38,059 nucleotides of DNA, taken from Spirochaetia bacterium. Lineage in GTDB: Bacteria > Spirochaetota > Spirochaetia > Treponematales > Treponemataceae. The translations under genes and the position numbers were made by a program. How positions within the stretch are numbered: position 1 is the stretch's first letter; each line of letters begins with the position of its first letter. Where the stretch lies: the NCBI GenBank assembly GCA_022768685.1, contig JALEPQ010000134.1, forward strand, positions 1-38,059, written 5' to 3'. This document shows, in pieces, positions 29,567 through 38,059 of the stretch. The notes beneath the pieces were generated by a model, which worked only from the letters and a program-made list of their open reading frames with translations, was not told the origin of the DNA and searched no databases.

Positions 29567-30775
29567 ATGAAATCTTCTTTTATTTACAAAGTTTTTTGTG
29601 GAGTAGCTTTTGCTTCACTTCTGTTTGTTGTTTCCTGTTCAAAAGACAAAAATGTTTCTGTAGGTTTTTATAATTTAGATTCCCATGTTGTAGAGGGAAT
29701 AAAATCTGTTATTGACAGTCATTATGCTGATCAGAAACTTAATTTTACTTATATTCAGTTCTCTGATGACAATCTTGAATCGCAGTTAAAATCTTCTAAA
29801 ATTGATTTATTTTTTGCTACTGATGGTTATGGGGCTAAAACTATAGTAAAGTCTGCTAATGAAAAAGCTGGAATTCCTTCTTCTGTACTGGGAAATGTAA
29901 CTACAAGTATTCAGCGCAAAGCTATAGTTTCTGAAAACTTAGTAAAAGCAGTTCCAGTTCTTTCTGATAATATTGAAGTTGATGTGGAAATTCCTGCTTT
30001 TCAGGAATCAAAAATAAAAGGAATTGGTTCATTAAAAGATATTCAGAAGTTTGGTGAGCAGCAGAAAAAATTTGTTGATTATCCGATTGTATTTGCCGGT
30101 GATGAACCAGTTTTCTTTTTTGATTTTCTTGGTGCCCTTTGCGAAGCTTGCGATGGTCAAAAATATTATGAAGAAGCAGTAAAAATTCTTGAAGAAGCGG
30201 CTGCATCAGAAAAAAAATTCAATGCAAAAGAAGTTGCGGAACAGCTGACAGAAAAAAATTCTTCTCCAATGTTAAAAACAAAAGATTTTTTAAGACAGCT
30301 TTACAATAAGAAGTTATTCAGTAATGAAGTTTTTAATTACAAAATTCATGATGTTCAGGCATTTTCTGCTGCTCGTTCATCAAAAATTCTCTTTATGAGT
30401 TTTACAGATCATCGTAATTTTGATCAGAATGTAATTTCAAGATATGAATCTAGTTTTATACCTTCATTAACACCAAAAAATGTAAGATTTTTTTCATCTT
30501 CAACTTTGTATGCAATTCCTGTAACTTCAAATCCAAATGCCTCAAAAATAGCACAGGATTTTGTATCTGTAGATTTTCAGGAAAGTTTGTGCCGTTCAAC
30601 AGGTTTGGCTCCTGTTTTAAGAAACTGCAGAACTACAGATGTTCAGGCTAGCGATGTCAGATTCTGGATAGCTTCATCTTCAACACCAAATGCAGGTCTG
30701 GGACACGAAACATCACTTACAAAAGAGCAGTTGAGACAAATTAAAAACGAACTTAAAGCAAATATTATTTATTAA
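29567..30775 (+). CDS. lipoprotein resembling an extracellular substrate-binding protein
   Basis: Lipobox VVSC; mixed alpha/beta sequence with KSSKIDLFFATDGYGAKTIVKSA and a late FVSVDFQESLCRSTGLAPV segment typical of family-1-like binding proteins. Confidence 0.6.
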   Translation: MKSSFIYKVFCGVAFASLLFVVSCSKDKNVSVGFYNLDSHVVEGIKSVIDSHYADQKLNFTYIQFSDDNLESQLKSSKIDLFFATDGYGAKTIVKSANEKAGIPSSVLGNVTTSIQRKAIVSENLVKAVPVLSDNIEVDVEIPAFQESKIKGIGSLKDIQKFGEQQKKFVDYPIVFAGDEPVFFFDFLGALCEACDGQKYYEEAVKILEEAAASEKKFNAKEVAEQLTEKNSSPMLKTKDFLRQLYNKKLFSNEVFNYKIHDVQAFSAARSSKILFMSFTDHRNFDQNVISRYESSFIPSLTPKNVRFFSSSTLYAIPVTSNPNASKIAQDFVSVDFQESLCRSTGLAPVLRNCRTTDVQASDVRFWIASSSTPNAGLGHETSLTKEQLRQIKNELKANIIY

Positions 30776-31408
30776 TCATGAATTATAAACTGGTTGTAAA
30801 CCAATAAATGCTGTTACAGATTTTTCCGGAGCCATTACCAGTGTATCCATCAACGTAAGTCCTATTTTTGTACATGGTAACAGGCGGAAAAAGTCTTTTT
30901 GGACATCAAGACTGACATCTCCATATCCAGGGCTGTATCTGGGTTTTGCAGTAAATCCTTGGGCTTCCGCATCCTTTTTTATTTTATCATTTAATAAATT
31001 AACAACTTCTTCTATGAACATTGCTCCTGTAGCCTGAAATATAGCAGCCTTTACCGAATCAAAATGTTCTGTACGCTTTATGAGCATATCAACCTGACTG
31101 CCAATAGTAGCCGCCAGCAAAATTACTTCAGTACATCCTGAAAGATTTTTACTCAAATCTTGTGAAGAAAAAGAAACATCCGCAAACTCAATCTTTCCAC
31201 CAATTCCTAATTCCAAATTCCTCATTCCGAATTGACTGTAAACCGCCTTTGGTACAATCACTTTTTTCATTTCTTCTATGCATTGGTGAATTAAAAGTTC
31301 AACTTCATTTTCAGGCGGATTTAATTTACTGTAGCCTAAATATCTTGCAGCTTCGTTAAAGTCAGGCTTGATTTCTGATTTGTCTGGATAAAAAAACTGA
31401 ATGTTCAT
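30776..31408 (-). CDS. stand-alone vitamin B12-dependent methionine synthase activation-domain protein
   Basis: KPRYSPGYGDVSLDVQKDFFRLLPCTKIGLTLMDTLVMAPEKSVTAFIGL matches the MetH activation-domain signature. Confidence 0.85.
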   Translation of the reverse strand: MNIQFFYPDKSEIKPDFNEAARYLGYSKLNPPENEVELLIHQCIEEMKKVIVPKAVYSQFGMRNLELGIGGKIEFADVSFSSQDLSKNLSGCTEVILLAATIGSQVDMLIKRTEHFDSVKAAIFQATGAMFIEEVVNLLNDKIKKDAEAQGFTAKPRYSPGYGDVSLDVQKDFFRLLPCTKIGLTLMDTLVMAPEKSVTAFIGLQPVYNS

Positions 31409-32088
31409 TATTTTTTACTGACTTTACAGTTTTTAATTTTTGGAATTCCAGAAAAATCTTTTGCCAAAGTAAGAGGATCCAGTTTACTTGGAACTTTTAC
31501 TATGTATGAAACTACAATTTTTTCGTCTGGAGAATATTCTAAATCTGTATCAAAAATAATGATGTCATTTTTTTTAAAAACCTGTTCAATCTGTTTTTCA
31601 TCAATATCTTCATCGGTAAATTCAAGGCTTACAACTTTTGTACTGCCTTGTGGAATCAGTTTGTGTTCAATTTTTTCAGATACAAACAATGTTATAAGAA
31701 TTAATGCCATTGTTAAAAATGCAGGATAGTAGAGAGCTGCTCCGCATGTAAGGCCAATTCCAGAATCAGCAAAAATTACAGCTGCAGTTGTAATCCCACG
31801 GATATTAAATCCTTCTTTTATGATTGTTCCACCACCAACAAAACCAATGCCCGTAATTACACCGGCTGCAATTCTGGTAGGATCTCCACGTATATTACCA
31901 AATTTAGAAAGTTCTACGGAAATAATGCTTAGTAAAGCAGAGGAAATACAGATTAAAACTAAAGTTCTTATTCCAACGGCATGCATTCTGATTTTTCGTT
32001 CAAGACCAAGAATTGAACCGCACAATAAAGCCGCAAAAATTCTGATTGAATAGTCTAAAAATGGATGTGAAACAATAAAATCTACCAT
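31408..32088 (-). CDS. MgtC/SapB-family membrane protein
   Basis: RIFAALLCGSILGLERKIRMHAVGIRTLVLICISSAL...GDPTRIAAGVITGIGFVGGGTIIKEGFNIRGITTAAVI. Confidence 0.9.
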   Translation of the reverse strand: MVDFIVSHPFLDYSIRIFAALLCGSILGLERKIRMHAVGIRTLVLICISSALLSIISVELSKFGNIRGDPTRIAAGVITGIGFVGGGTIIKEGFNIRGITTAAVIFADSGIGLTCGAALYYPAFLTMALILITLFVSEKIEHKLIPQGSTKVVSLEFTDEDIDEKQIEQVFKKNDIIIFDTDLEYSPDEKIVVSYIVKVPSKLDPLTLAKDFSGIPKIKNCKVSKK

Positions 32089-32096
32089 AAAAATCC

Positions 32097-32822
32097 CTAT
32101 CTGAATAATTTAAATCCTGAAGAAATTCTGTCTCCAACTTTAACCCAGTTTAAAGCCTGTTTTACCGTCTGTTTGTTTTTTTGTGTGCTTATAGTTTTAT
32201 AACTTTCATTAACCCAGTTTGCAATTGCATTTTCATCATTATAAAATTCATTTGAAAAAGGACATTTTGCCAGAATTACAGAAAGATAATCTCTGTCATT
32301 TACATAAATTGCAAAATTTTCTGCAAATTTTTCAAAAGCAGCTTCTGCAGAACTTACCAGGTTTGTTGCAGGAACAATACTTATATTTTTTGCGGATGAT
32401 AAAACTTCAGCTTTTGAAGGATAGCTTTTTAATAAAAATGTAACTGTAATTTTTTCTTTCTGCTGGTCTATTCTTTTTATCAGTTCATTTGCTGTAAACA
32501 TAAAAGAATTAATCATACAATCATTTGCAGCAGCAACTTCTTCGGTTTTATCTTCTGAAAATTTTGATGTAAAATTCTGTGAATCAAAATAAAAAATTAC
32601 ATGATTAATGTTCTGTAATTCAGTTTCAGCTTTAATAATAAAAGAATGAGCAGAAATTGCAGAAGCTTTATTCCAGTTTGTTGTAAAAACATTTTGTGGT
32701 GGATTTATATTTTTTTCTTCAAGATTTTGATTTGTAAAAATTTTATTTTCCTGAAGACAAAGAGAAGAGCAGAAATCCAGACTGTCTGGAAAATCTTTTC
32801 CTATTAAAAGCACATTAGACAT
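32097..32822 (-). CDS. hypothetical protein, possible Rossmann-like fold
   Basis: MSNVLLIGKDFPDSLDFCSSL N-terminus; complete ORF in a leftward operon; family not recognised. Confidence 0.65.
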   Translation of the reverse strand: MSNVLLIGKDFPDSLDFCSSLCLQENKIFTNQNLEEKNINPPQNVFTTNWNKASAISAHSFIIKAETELQNINHVIFYFDSQNFTSKFSEDKTEEVAAANDCMINSFMFTANELIKRIDQQKEKITVTFLLKSYPSKAEVLSSAKNISIVPATNLVSSAEAAFEKFAENFAIYVNDRDYLSVILAKCPFSNEFYNDENAIANWVNESYKTISTQKNKQTVKQALNWVKVGDRISSGFKLFR

Positions 32823-32828
32823 ATTCAA

Positions 32829-32871
32829 ATTATACCACAGTGTAGAATGACATTCTACACTGTGGTATAAT
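32829..32871. promoter_or_regulatory. perfect palindrome carrying two mirrored extended -10 boxes (bidirectional promoter)
   Basis: attataccacagtgtagaatg-a-cattctacactgtggtataat; TGGTATAAT occurs on both strands, 6 nt and 8 nt from the two start codons. Confidence 0.75.
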
Positions 32872-32879
32872 CAACTTAT

Positions 32880-34109
32880 ATGAAAGTTTGGATTAAATAT
32901 TTACTTGGAATTGCTCTTGGAATTATCACTGCATTTATTCTTCCTGTGGAGAATATTCAGTTTAATAACTTTATTTCTTTTCTTACAGAATTTTTTATCA
33001 GATTCGGAAGATATCTTGTTGTACCATTAATTTTTTCAACAGGGATTATTTCAATAAATAAACTGCGTTCATCAAAGCTCCTCTTCAAAACTTTTGGATG
33101 GACTTTAATAATTATTGTATTTTCAACTTTTATTCTTACTTTAGCTGGGCTTCTTTCAATTGTTATAGTTCGTATTCCTCGTATTCCAATTACAGTTGAT
33201 AACGCCGTAAATGCAGTTCGTTTTGATATTAAGGGATTAATTCTTTCTCTTTTTCCATATTCAGGTTTTGAAGCACTTAAAGAAGGTTCATTCCTCTTAG
33301 TATCCTTAATTTTTTCATTCCTTATTGGATGGGAATCAGCTTCAGAAGAGACTACTTTTAAGCCGGTATTTTCTCTGGCAGATTCACTTTCAAAACTTTT
33401 TTACAATATTTCCGTTTTCTTTACAGAAGTTCTTTCTGTTCTTTCAATTGCAATTGCATGTAATTGGGCATACACTTTCCGTGACATAATTACTTCTGGA
33501 ATCTACACTTCAATGATTATTATGTTCCTTGTAGATTTAGTTCTTGTAGTTGCAGTTATTTATCCTCTTATTCTAAGATATGTCTGTCATGATCCTCATC
33601 CTTATAAAGTTTTATATGCCAGTCTGGCACCAATGTTCCTTTCATTTATAAGTGGTGATTCTAACTTGATTTTGCCTTTATCTATCAGACATGCAAAGGA
33701 ATCTTTAGGAATAAGAAGACGTTGTTCTGGATTTACTTTCCCAATTTTTTCTATTTTTGCCCGTGGGGGGTCTGCTTTAGTTTCTGTAATTTCATTTATT
33801 GTAATCTGGCGTTCTTATTCATCTTTAAGTATTCCTTTTACAGATATTTTATGGATTTTTGGAATTGCGTTTGGAATGTCTTTCCTTTTAGGAGGGCTTC
33901 CATCTGGTGGAGCTTTTGTTCTGCTTACAATTATGTGTTCACAGTATGGAAAAGGATTTGAAACAAGTTTCCTTCTTTTAAAACCAGCTGCATTGATAAT
34001 CTGTTCATTTGCTACATTGTTTGATTGTGTAACTGCAATGTTTGGTAGTTATATAGTAGCTGTTAAAACAAAAATGATTGAACATCATACATTGCAACAT
34101 TTCATTTAA
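32880..34109 (+). CDS. DAACS-family dicarboxylate/amino acid:cation symporter
   Basis: About 8 TM helices; FIRFGRYLVVPLIFSTGI, SFISGDSNLILPLSI, ARGGSALVSVISF, GLPSGGAFVLLTIMCSQYG motifs. Confidence 0.85.
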   Translation: MKVWIKYLLGIALGIITAFILPVENIQFNNFISFLTEFFIRFGRYLVVPLIFSTGIISINKLRSSKLLFKTFGWTLIIIVFSTFILTLAGLLSIVIVRIPRIPITVDNAVNAVRFDIKGLILSLFPYSGFEALKEGSFLLVSLIFSFLIGWESASEETTFKPVFSLADSLSKLFYNISVFFTEVLSVLSIAIACNWAYTFRDIITSGIYTSMIIMFLVDLVLVVAVIYPLILRYVCHDPHPYKVLYASLAPMFLSFISGDSNLILPLSIRHAKESLGIRRRCSGFTFPIFSIFARGGSALVSVISFIVIWRSYSSLSIPFTDILWIFGIAFGMSFLLGGLPSGGAFVLLTIMCSQYGKGFETSFLLLKPAALIICSFATLFDCVTAMFGSYIVAVKTKMIEHHTLQHFI

Positions 34110-34218
34110 TCATTTACAATAGTAAAGACTAGAATTTATAGCACTCGATTTTTAAAAGTTTTATCCAGTTAAGAAAGTTTTTGGCTTATAAGTTTTATGT
34201 TGAAGAGAGGGAAAATTA

Positions 34219-35103
34219 TTGGCTATTTCAATTGAAGAAATAGTGACTGGACGAAAAACTTTTTTTATAACTCCGGACACGTCACTATTACCAGAAAGTT
34301 TTTTAGAAGATTATTTCTCATTAGGCTATGAATGCTATTTTGTTGAAAATGACAAGCGTGTAGATATTCGACGAAAAATAGATATTATCATAAATACTTT
34401 TAGAGATGTAATCCTGTTTTTTAATATTGATTATCCAATTTCAGATGTAAACTGGGATGAAATAATAGACAACACCCTCAGAAAATACAACAATGGAACT
34501 TCAATAGGTGTTTTCTATATAAAACGTCAGTCAAGAGAAGAAAAATTACGGTTAGAAAAAAAATATCTTTTTGAAAAAGGATTAAATTGCGGTTGTATTC
34601 AGCTTGAATATCAGAAAAAGCAGAATTTTGAAATTATTGAAAAAATTTTGCGTGCAAATCAGGCTCAGGGACGCAGAAAAAACATCCGGGCCCTCTGTTC
34701 AAACACATGTACTTTCCAGATTAGGTTTAATGGTGGATGTTATAATGGAATTTTACAGGACGTAAGTCTATCTCACTTTTCATTTTTGTTTTCAGAAAAT
34801 ACAATTCCTGTAAAGCTTTATGAAAAAATCTCAGACATTCACTTTAATATTAGAGGTTTTCTATTTAAATCTGATGCAGTTTTAATTATGGAACGTAAAG
34901 TTGGTGGTAAAAGTCTTTATGTATTTGCATTTACTTCTTCAAATGGAGCTGCCGGCTTGGATCAGCGAATTCATCAACTTTTGGTTCCTGTAATTTATCA
35001 GCTTATGTCTGCAAATTGTAAAACTTTGTTAGATCAACTTTATATGAGTGGAATTGAAGATAAATCTGAAAAAGATATCTTTAAAACTCCTGATTTTTTA
35101 TGA
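34219..35103 (+). CDS. PilZ-like domain protein
   Basis: C-terminal GRRKNIRALCSNTCTFQIRFNGGCYNGILQDVSLSHFSFLF resembles PilZ; TTG start with agaggg SD. Confidence 0.6.
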   Translation: MAISIEEIVTGRKTFFITPDTSLLPESFLEDYFSLGYECYFVENDKRVDIRRKIDIIINTFRDVILFFNIDYPISDVNWDEIIDNTLRKYNNGTSIGVFYIKRQSREEKLRLEKKYLFEKGLNCGCIQLEYQKKQNFEIIEKILRANQAQGRRKNIRALCSNTCTFQIRFNGGCYNGILQDVSLSHFSFLFSENTIPVKLYEKISDIHFNIRGFLFKSDAVLIMERKVGGKSLYVFAFTSSNGAAGLDQRIHQLLVPVIYQLMSANCKTLLDQLYMSGIEDKSEKDIFKTPDFL

Positions 35104-35124
35104 TGATATTCTGTAAAAAATCTA

Positions 35125-35153
35125 CTGACTAAAATCTCCTTTTTTCGTAAAAT
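35125..35153 (+). promoter_or_regulatory. promoter for tex, CTGACT-17-TAAAAT
   Basis: -35 35125-35130, -10 35148-35153, 10 nt before ATG 35164. Confidence 0.4.
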
Positions 35154-35163
35154 GCTCATTACT

Positions 35164-37557
35164 ATGGAATTTACACAAGAATCAATTGACGCACTCGTTG
35201 TTAACGAAGTGGAAATTATGAAAAAAATTGCTGACGAATTAAATGTTCGTGTTGCTCAGGTTAGTGCTGTAATCAGCCTTTTTGATGAAGGTTGTACAGT
35301 TGCATTTATCAGCCGTTATAGAAAAGAAAAGACAGATAACCTGGATGAAGTTCAGGTATTAAATATCGATCATCTTTTTAAATCATATAAAAATCTTGAA
35401 GAACGTCGTCTTGAAATTGTAAAAGGAGTTTTTGCACAGGGAAAACTTACAGAATCTCTTTATAATGCAATTATGTCTGCTGCAACTTTAACTGCACTTG
35501 AAGATTTGTGGGCACCATTCAAGAAAAAGAAGAAGACTCGTGGTATGGTTGCTGCAGAAAAAGGGCTGGAACCTTTGGCAGATGCTATGCTTGAAATGGA
35601 TGATGCAAAAATTGAAAAAGAAGCAGAAAAATATGTTAAGACTGACAATGAGGATCCTGCTTTAAATGTTGAAACAGCTGCTGATGCTCTTGCCGGTGCT
35701 AAAGATATTATTGCAGAACGTGTAAGTCAGGAAACAAAAAACCGCGAAGCAATTTACGATCTTTACATAAAAACAGGCAACATTGTTACAAAAGGTATTG
35801 TTCCAGAAGGACAGACTGAAGAACAGGCTCAGAAACTTTCTACATATCAGATGTACTGGGATTATTCAGAACCTTTAAATCAGGTAAAACCACATCGTAT
35901 TCTTGCTATGAACCGTGGAGAACGGGAAGGTGCTTTGTCTGTTACAATTGATGTAGATGTAGATTCTGCTATTGCAATGCTTCAGAAAAAAGCTGTTATT
36001 AATAATAAATATCATTCAGAAGCTATTGAAGATGGTGTTGTTCGTCTTCTTTCCCCAGCTGTAGTTCGTGAAATCCGTTCTGATGAAGCTGATGAAGCTG
36101 ATGCACACGGAATTGGAATGTTTGGTGAAAATTTAAAAAATCTTCTTATGACTCAGCCTATTAAAGGAAGCCGTGTTCTTGGAGTAGACCCGGGTTACCG
36201 CAATGGTACAAAATGTGCTGCCCTTGATGAAACAGGTAAATATCTTGGTTTCTTTAAAATCTATCAGGAAATTAATCCTAAAGAAGCCTATGATGCAATC
36301 AATGACGCAATTGATAAATATGATATTCAGGTTTTAGCTGTTGGAAACGGAACTGGTTCGCATGAAGTGCAGGAAATTGTTGCTAAAGTAATCAGCGAAA
36401 ATTACGCAAATTCAGATGTAAAATATACTGTAGTTGATGAATCTGGTGCATCAGTTTATTCAGCTTCTCCAGTTGCCACAGAAGAATTCCCGGATTTAGA
36501 TGTAATGGTTCGTGGTGCTATTTCTATGGGTCGCCGTTTACAGGATCCTCTTGCCGAATTAGTAAAAATTGATCCTAAAGCAATTGGTGTTGGTCTTTAT
36601 CAGCACGATGTAAACCAGAAAAAACTTGCAGAACAGCTTGATGAAGTTGTTAGTTCAGTTGTAAACAATGTAGGTGTAAACTTAAATACAGCTTCTTACA
36701 TGCTTTTGAAATATGTTTCTGGAATTAACGTTTCTACAGCTAAGAAGATTGTTGCTTACCGTGATGCAAACGGAAAAATTACAAGCCGTGAAGATCTTAA
36801 AAAAGTTCCTGGACTTGGACCAAAAGCATTTGAACAGTGTGCAGGTTTCTTGAAGATTGCAGAATCTTCTGACCCTCTTGATAATACCTGGGTTCACCCT
36901 GAAAACTATGATGCTGCCCGTGAAGTTTTACCTCTAATTCAGAAGGGAGAAAAAGTTCCTGCAGATTTAATTAAAAAGGTTGCTGAAAAATATAAGCTGG
37001 CAGAATCTACTGTAAAAGATATTGTAGAAGAATTACAGAAGCCAAACCGTGACCCTCGTGACGGATATCCTGCTCCAATCATGCAGAAAGGCGTTGTTCA
37101 GTTTGAAGATTTAAAACCTGGAATGAAAGTTACAGGAAAAATAAAAAACGTTGTAGATTTTGGTGCTTTTGTTGATATTGGTTTACACGAAACAGGTTTG
37201 ATTCACGTTTCAGAACTTAGTGATAATTTTGTAAGCAATCCAATGGAAGTTGTAAAAGTTGGTGACACATTTGAGTTTACAATTATTGAACTTGATATGG
37301 ATCGCCGCCGAATCAGTCTTTCTTTGAAGAGTGATGCTGCTGGACGTGCAGGAACAGGTGCAAAATCTGCTCCAGTAAAACGTGAAAATCGTCCTGCAGG
37401 AACTGGTACTGGTGACAAAAAACGTGTAGTTGTGGTTAAAAAAGGTGGAAATTCTGCCGGTAACACAAATAACACCGATAATAGAAGCAGAAATTACAGT
37501 TCAAGAAATGATGATGGAGATACTTATAATCCATTTGCAGCTTTTTTTAATAAATAA
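35164..37557 (+). CDS. tex: Tex-family RNA-binding transcription accessory protein
   Basis: VLGVDPGYRNGTKCAALDETGK YqgF-like domain, HhH region, C-terminal S1 domain PGMKVTGKIKNVVDFGAFVDIGLHETGLIHVSEL; ORF-track ATG 35152 is possible, MEFTQES at 35164 is preferred. Confidence 0.93.
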   Translation: MEFTQESIDALVVNEVEIMKKIADELNVRVAQVSAVISLFDEGCTVAFISRYRKEKTDNLDEVQVLNIDHLFKSYKNLEERRLEIVKGVFAQGKLTESLYNAIMSAATLTALEDLWAPFKKKKKTRGMVAAEKGLEPLADAMLEMDDAKIEKEAEKYVKTDNEDPALNVETAADALAGAKDIIAERVSQETKNREAIYDLYIKTGNIVTKGIVPEGQTEEQAQKLSTYQMYWDYSEPLNQVKPHRILAMNRGEREGALSVTIDVDVDSAIAMLQKKAVINNKYHSEAIEDGVVRLLSPAVVREIRSDEADEADAHGIGMFGENLKNLLMTQPIKGSRVLGVDPGYRNGTKCAALDETGKYLGFFKIYQEINPKEAYDAINDAIDKYDIQVLAVGNGTGSHEVQEIVAKVISENYANSDVKYTVVDESGASVYSASPVATEEFPDLDVMVRGAISMGRRLQDPLAELVKIDPKAIGVGLYQHDVNQKKLAEQLDEVVSSVVNNVGVNLNTASYMLLKYVSGINVSTAKKIVAYRDANGKITSREDLKKVPGLGPKAFEQCAGFLKIAESSDPLDNTWVHPENYDAAREVLPLIQKGEKVPADLIKKVAEKYKLAESTVKDIVEELQKPNRDPRDGYPAPIMQKGVVQFEDLKPGMKVTGKIKNVVDFGAFVDIGLHETGLIHVSELSDNFVSNPMEVVKVGDTFEFTIIELDMDRRRISLSLKSDAAGRAGTGAKSAPVKRENRPAGTGTGDKKRVVVVKKGGNSAGNTNNTDNRSRNYSSRNDDGDTYNPFAAFFNK

Positions 37558-37561
37558 TTGT

Positions 37562-37590
37562 TTTACAACAGTAATTTCTTAAATTATAAT
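37562..37590 (+). promoter_or_regulatory. promoter TTTACA-17-TATAAT for the terminal lipoprotein gene
   Basis: -35 37562-37567, spacer 17, -10 37585-37590, then SD ggagg and ATG 37633. Confidence 0.6.
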
Positions 37591-37632
37591 AAAATGGGCT
37601 TTTTATGGGCCTGTTTTAAACGGAGGCAAGAA

Positions 37633-38059
37633 ATGAAAAAAAGATTTATTATTTTTTCTTTGTCAGTTTGTTTAGTTTCTCTTGTTGGATGTAAGTGGAA
37701 TGTTCCGCAAAAAGTCACTGTAAAATCAAATGCGGAATACAATTTCACAGTTGGAAAGGTAAGCAAGAATTTAAGTGATTCAGTAGATCTTTCAAAAACA
37801 TTAAGCGATAGTCTTTCTACAAATAATGCAAAAATCTATGACTATTATCCAAATGAACTGGATTCTGCTGTTCAGAAGTATTTGATGGAAATGCCAATTA
37901 AAGACATTGAACTGGACTTTGGAAAATATTTTGAAGGTCTGAATGTGGCAGGTGATATTCAAGGATTAAGTCACTCAGAAACATTTACTGTACCTAATGT
38001 AAATGGCCAGACAGCAACATCAAAAGTTGATTTGACTGGACTTCAGACTATAGTGAATA
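37633..38059 (+). CDS. lipoprotein of unknown function, truncated by the window edge
   Basis: ATG after cggagg SD; MKKRFIIFSLSVCLVSLVGCKWNVPQKVTVKSNAEYNFTVGKVSKNLSD...; open to the last base, so absent from the ORF track. Confidence 0.8.
   Translation, partial: MKKRFIIFSLSVCLVSLVGCKWNVPQKVTVKSNAEYNFTVGKVSKNLSDSVDLSKTLSDSLSTNNAKIYDYYPNELDSAVQKYLMEMPIKDIELDFGKYFEGLNVAGDIQGLSHSETFTVPNVNGQTATSKVDLTGLQTIVN

Noticed and set aside
29922-30206. 94-aa minus-strand ORF
   Set aside because: Antisense to the lipoprotein gene; Leu/Gln-rich low-complexity translation
37584-37766. 60-aa minus-strand ORF
   Set aside because: Antisense to a convincing plus-strand lipoprotein start with promoter, SD and lipobox

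Overview
The window is AT-rich and looks like a spirochaete (probably Treponema-type) chromosome segment; this is inferred from gene content and protein style, not searched. Left block (about 0.2-6 kb): a small membrane protein (+), then leftward ptsI, der, a MerR-family regulator and an Rsm22-type rRNA methyltransferase. The ptsI-der-merR-rsm22 block is bracketed by a ~100-bp inverted repeat, and a ~94-bp tandem array of covarying hairpins lies between der and merR. Centre (6.5-29.4 kb): three rightward giant lipoproteins (about 1815, 1714 and 3977 aa) made of Ig-like and related beta-sandwich domains, sharing a C-x-[VI]-G-L-G motif right after the lipobox. Right block: a substrate-binding-like lipoprotein; a leftward trio (Rossmann-like unknown, MgtC/SapB family, stand-alone MetH-type activation domain); a DAACS-type symporter; a PilZ-like protein; tex; and a lipoprotein running off the right edge. 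The most notable non-coding signals are (i) a perfect 43-bp palindrome carrying two mirror-image extended -10 boxes between two divergent genes that both look leaderless, (ii) the covarying hairpin array overlapping the 3' end of der, and (iii) a branched, foldable repeat at the left edge with a truncated inverted copy upstream of ptsI. No rRNA, tRNA, CRISPR array or transposase was seen.
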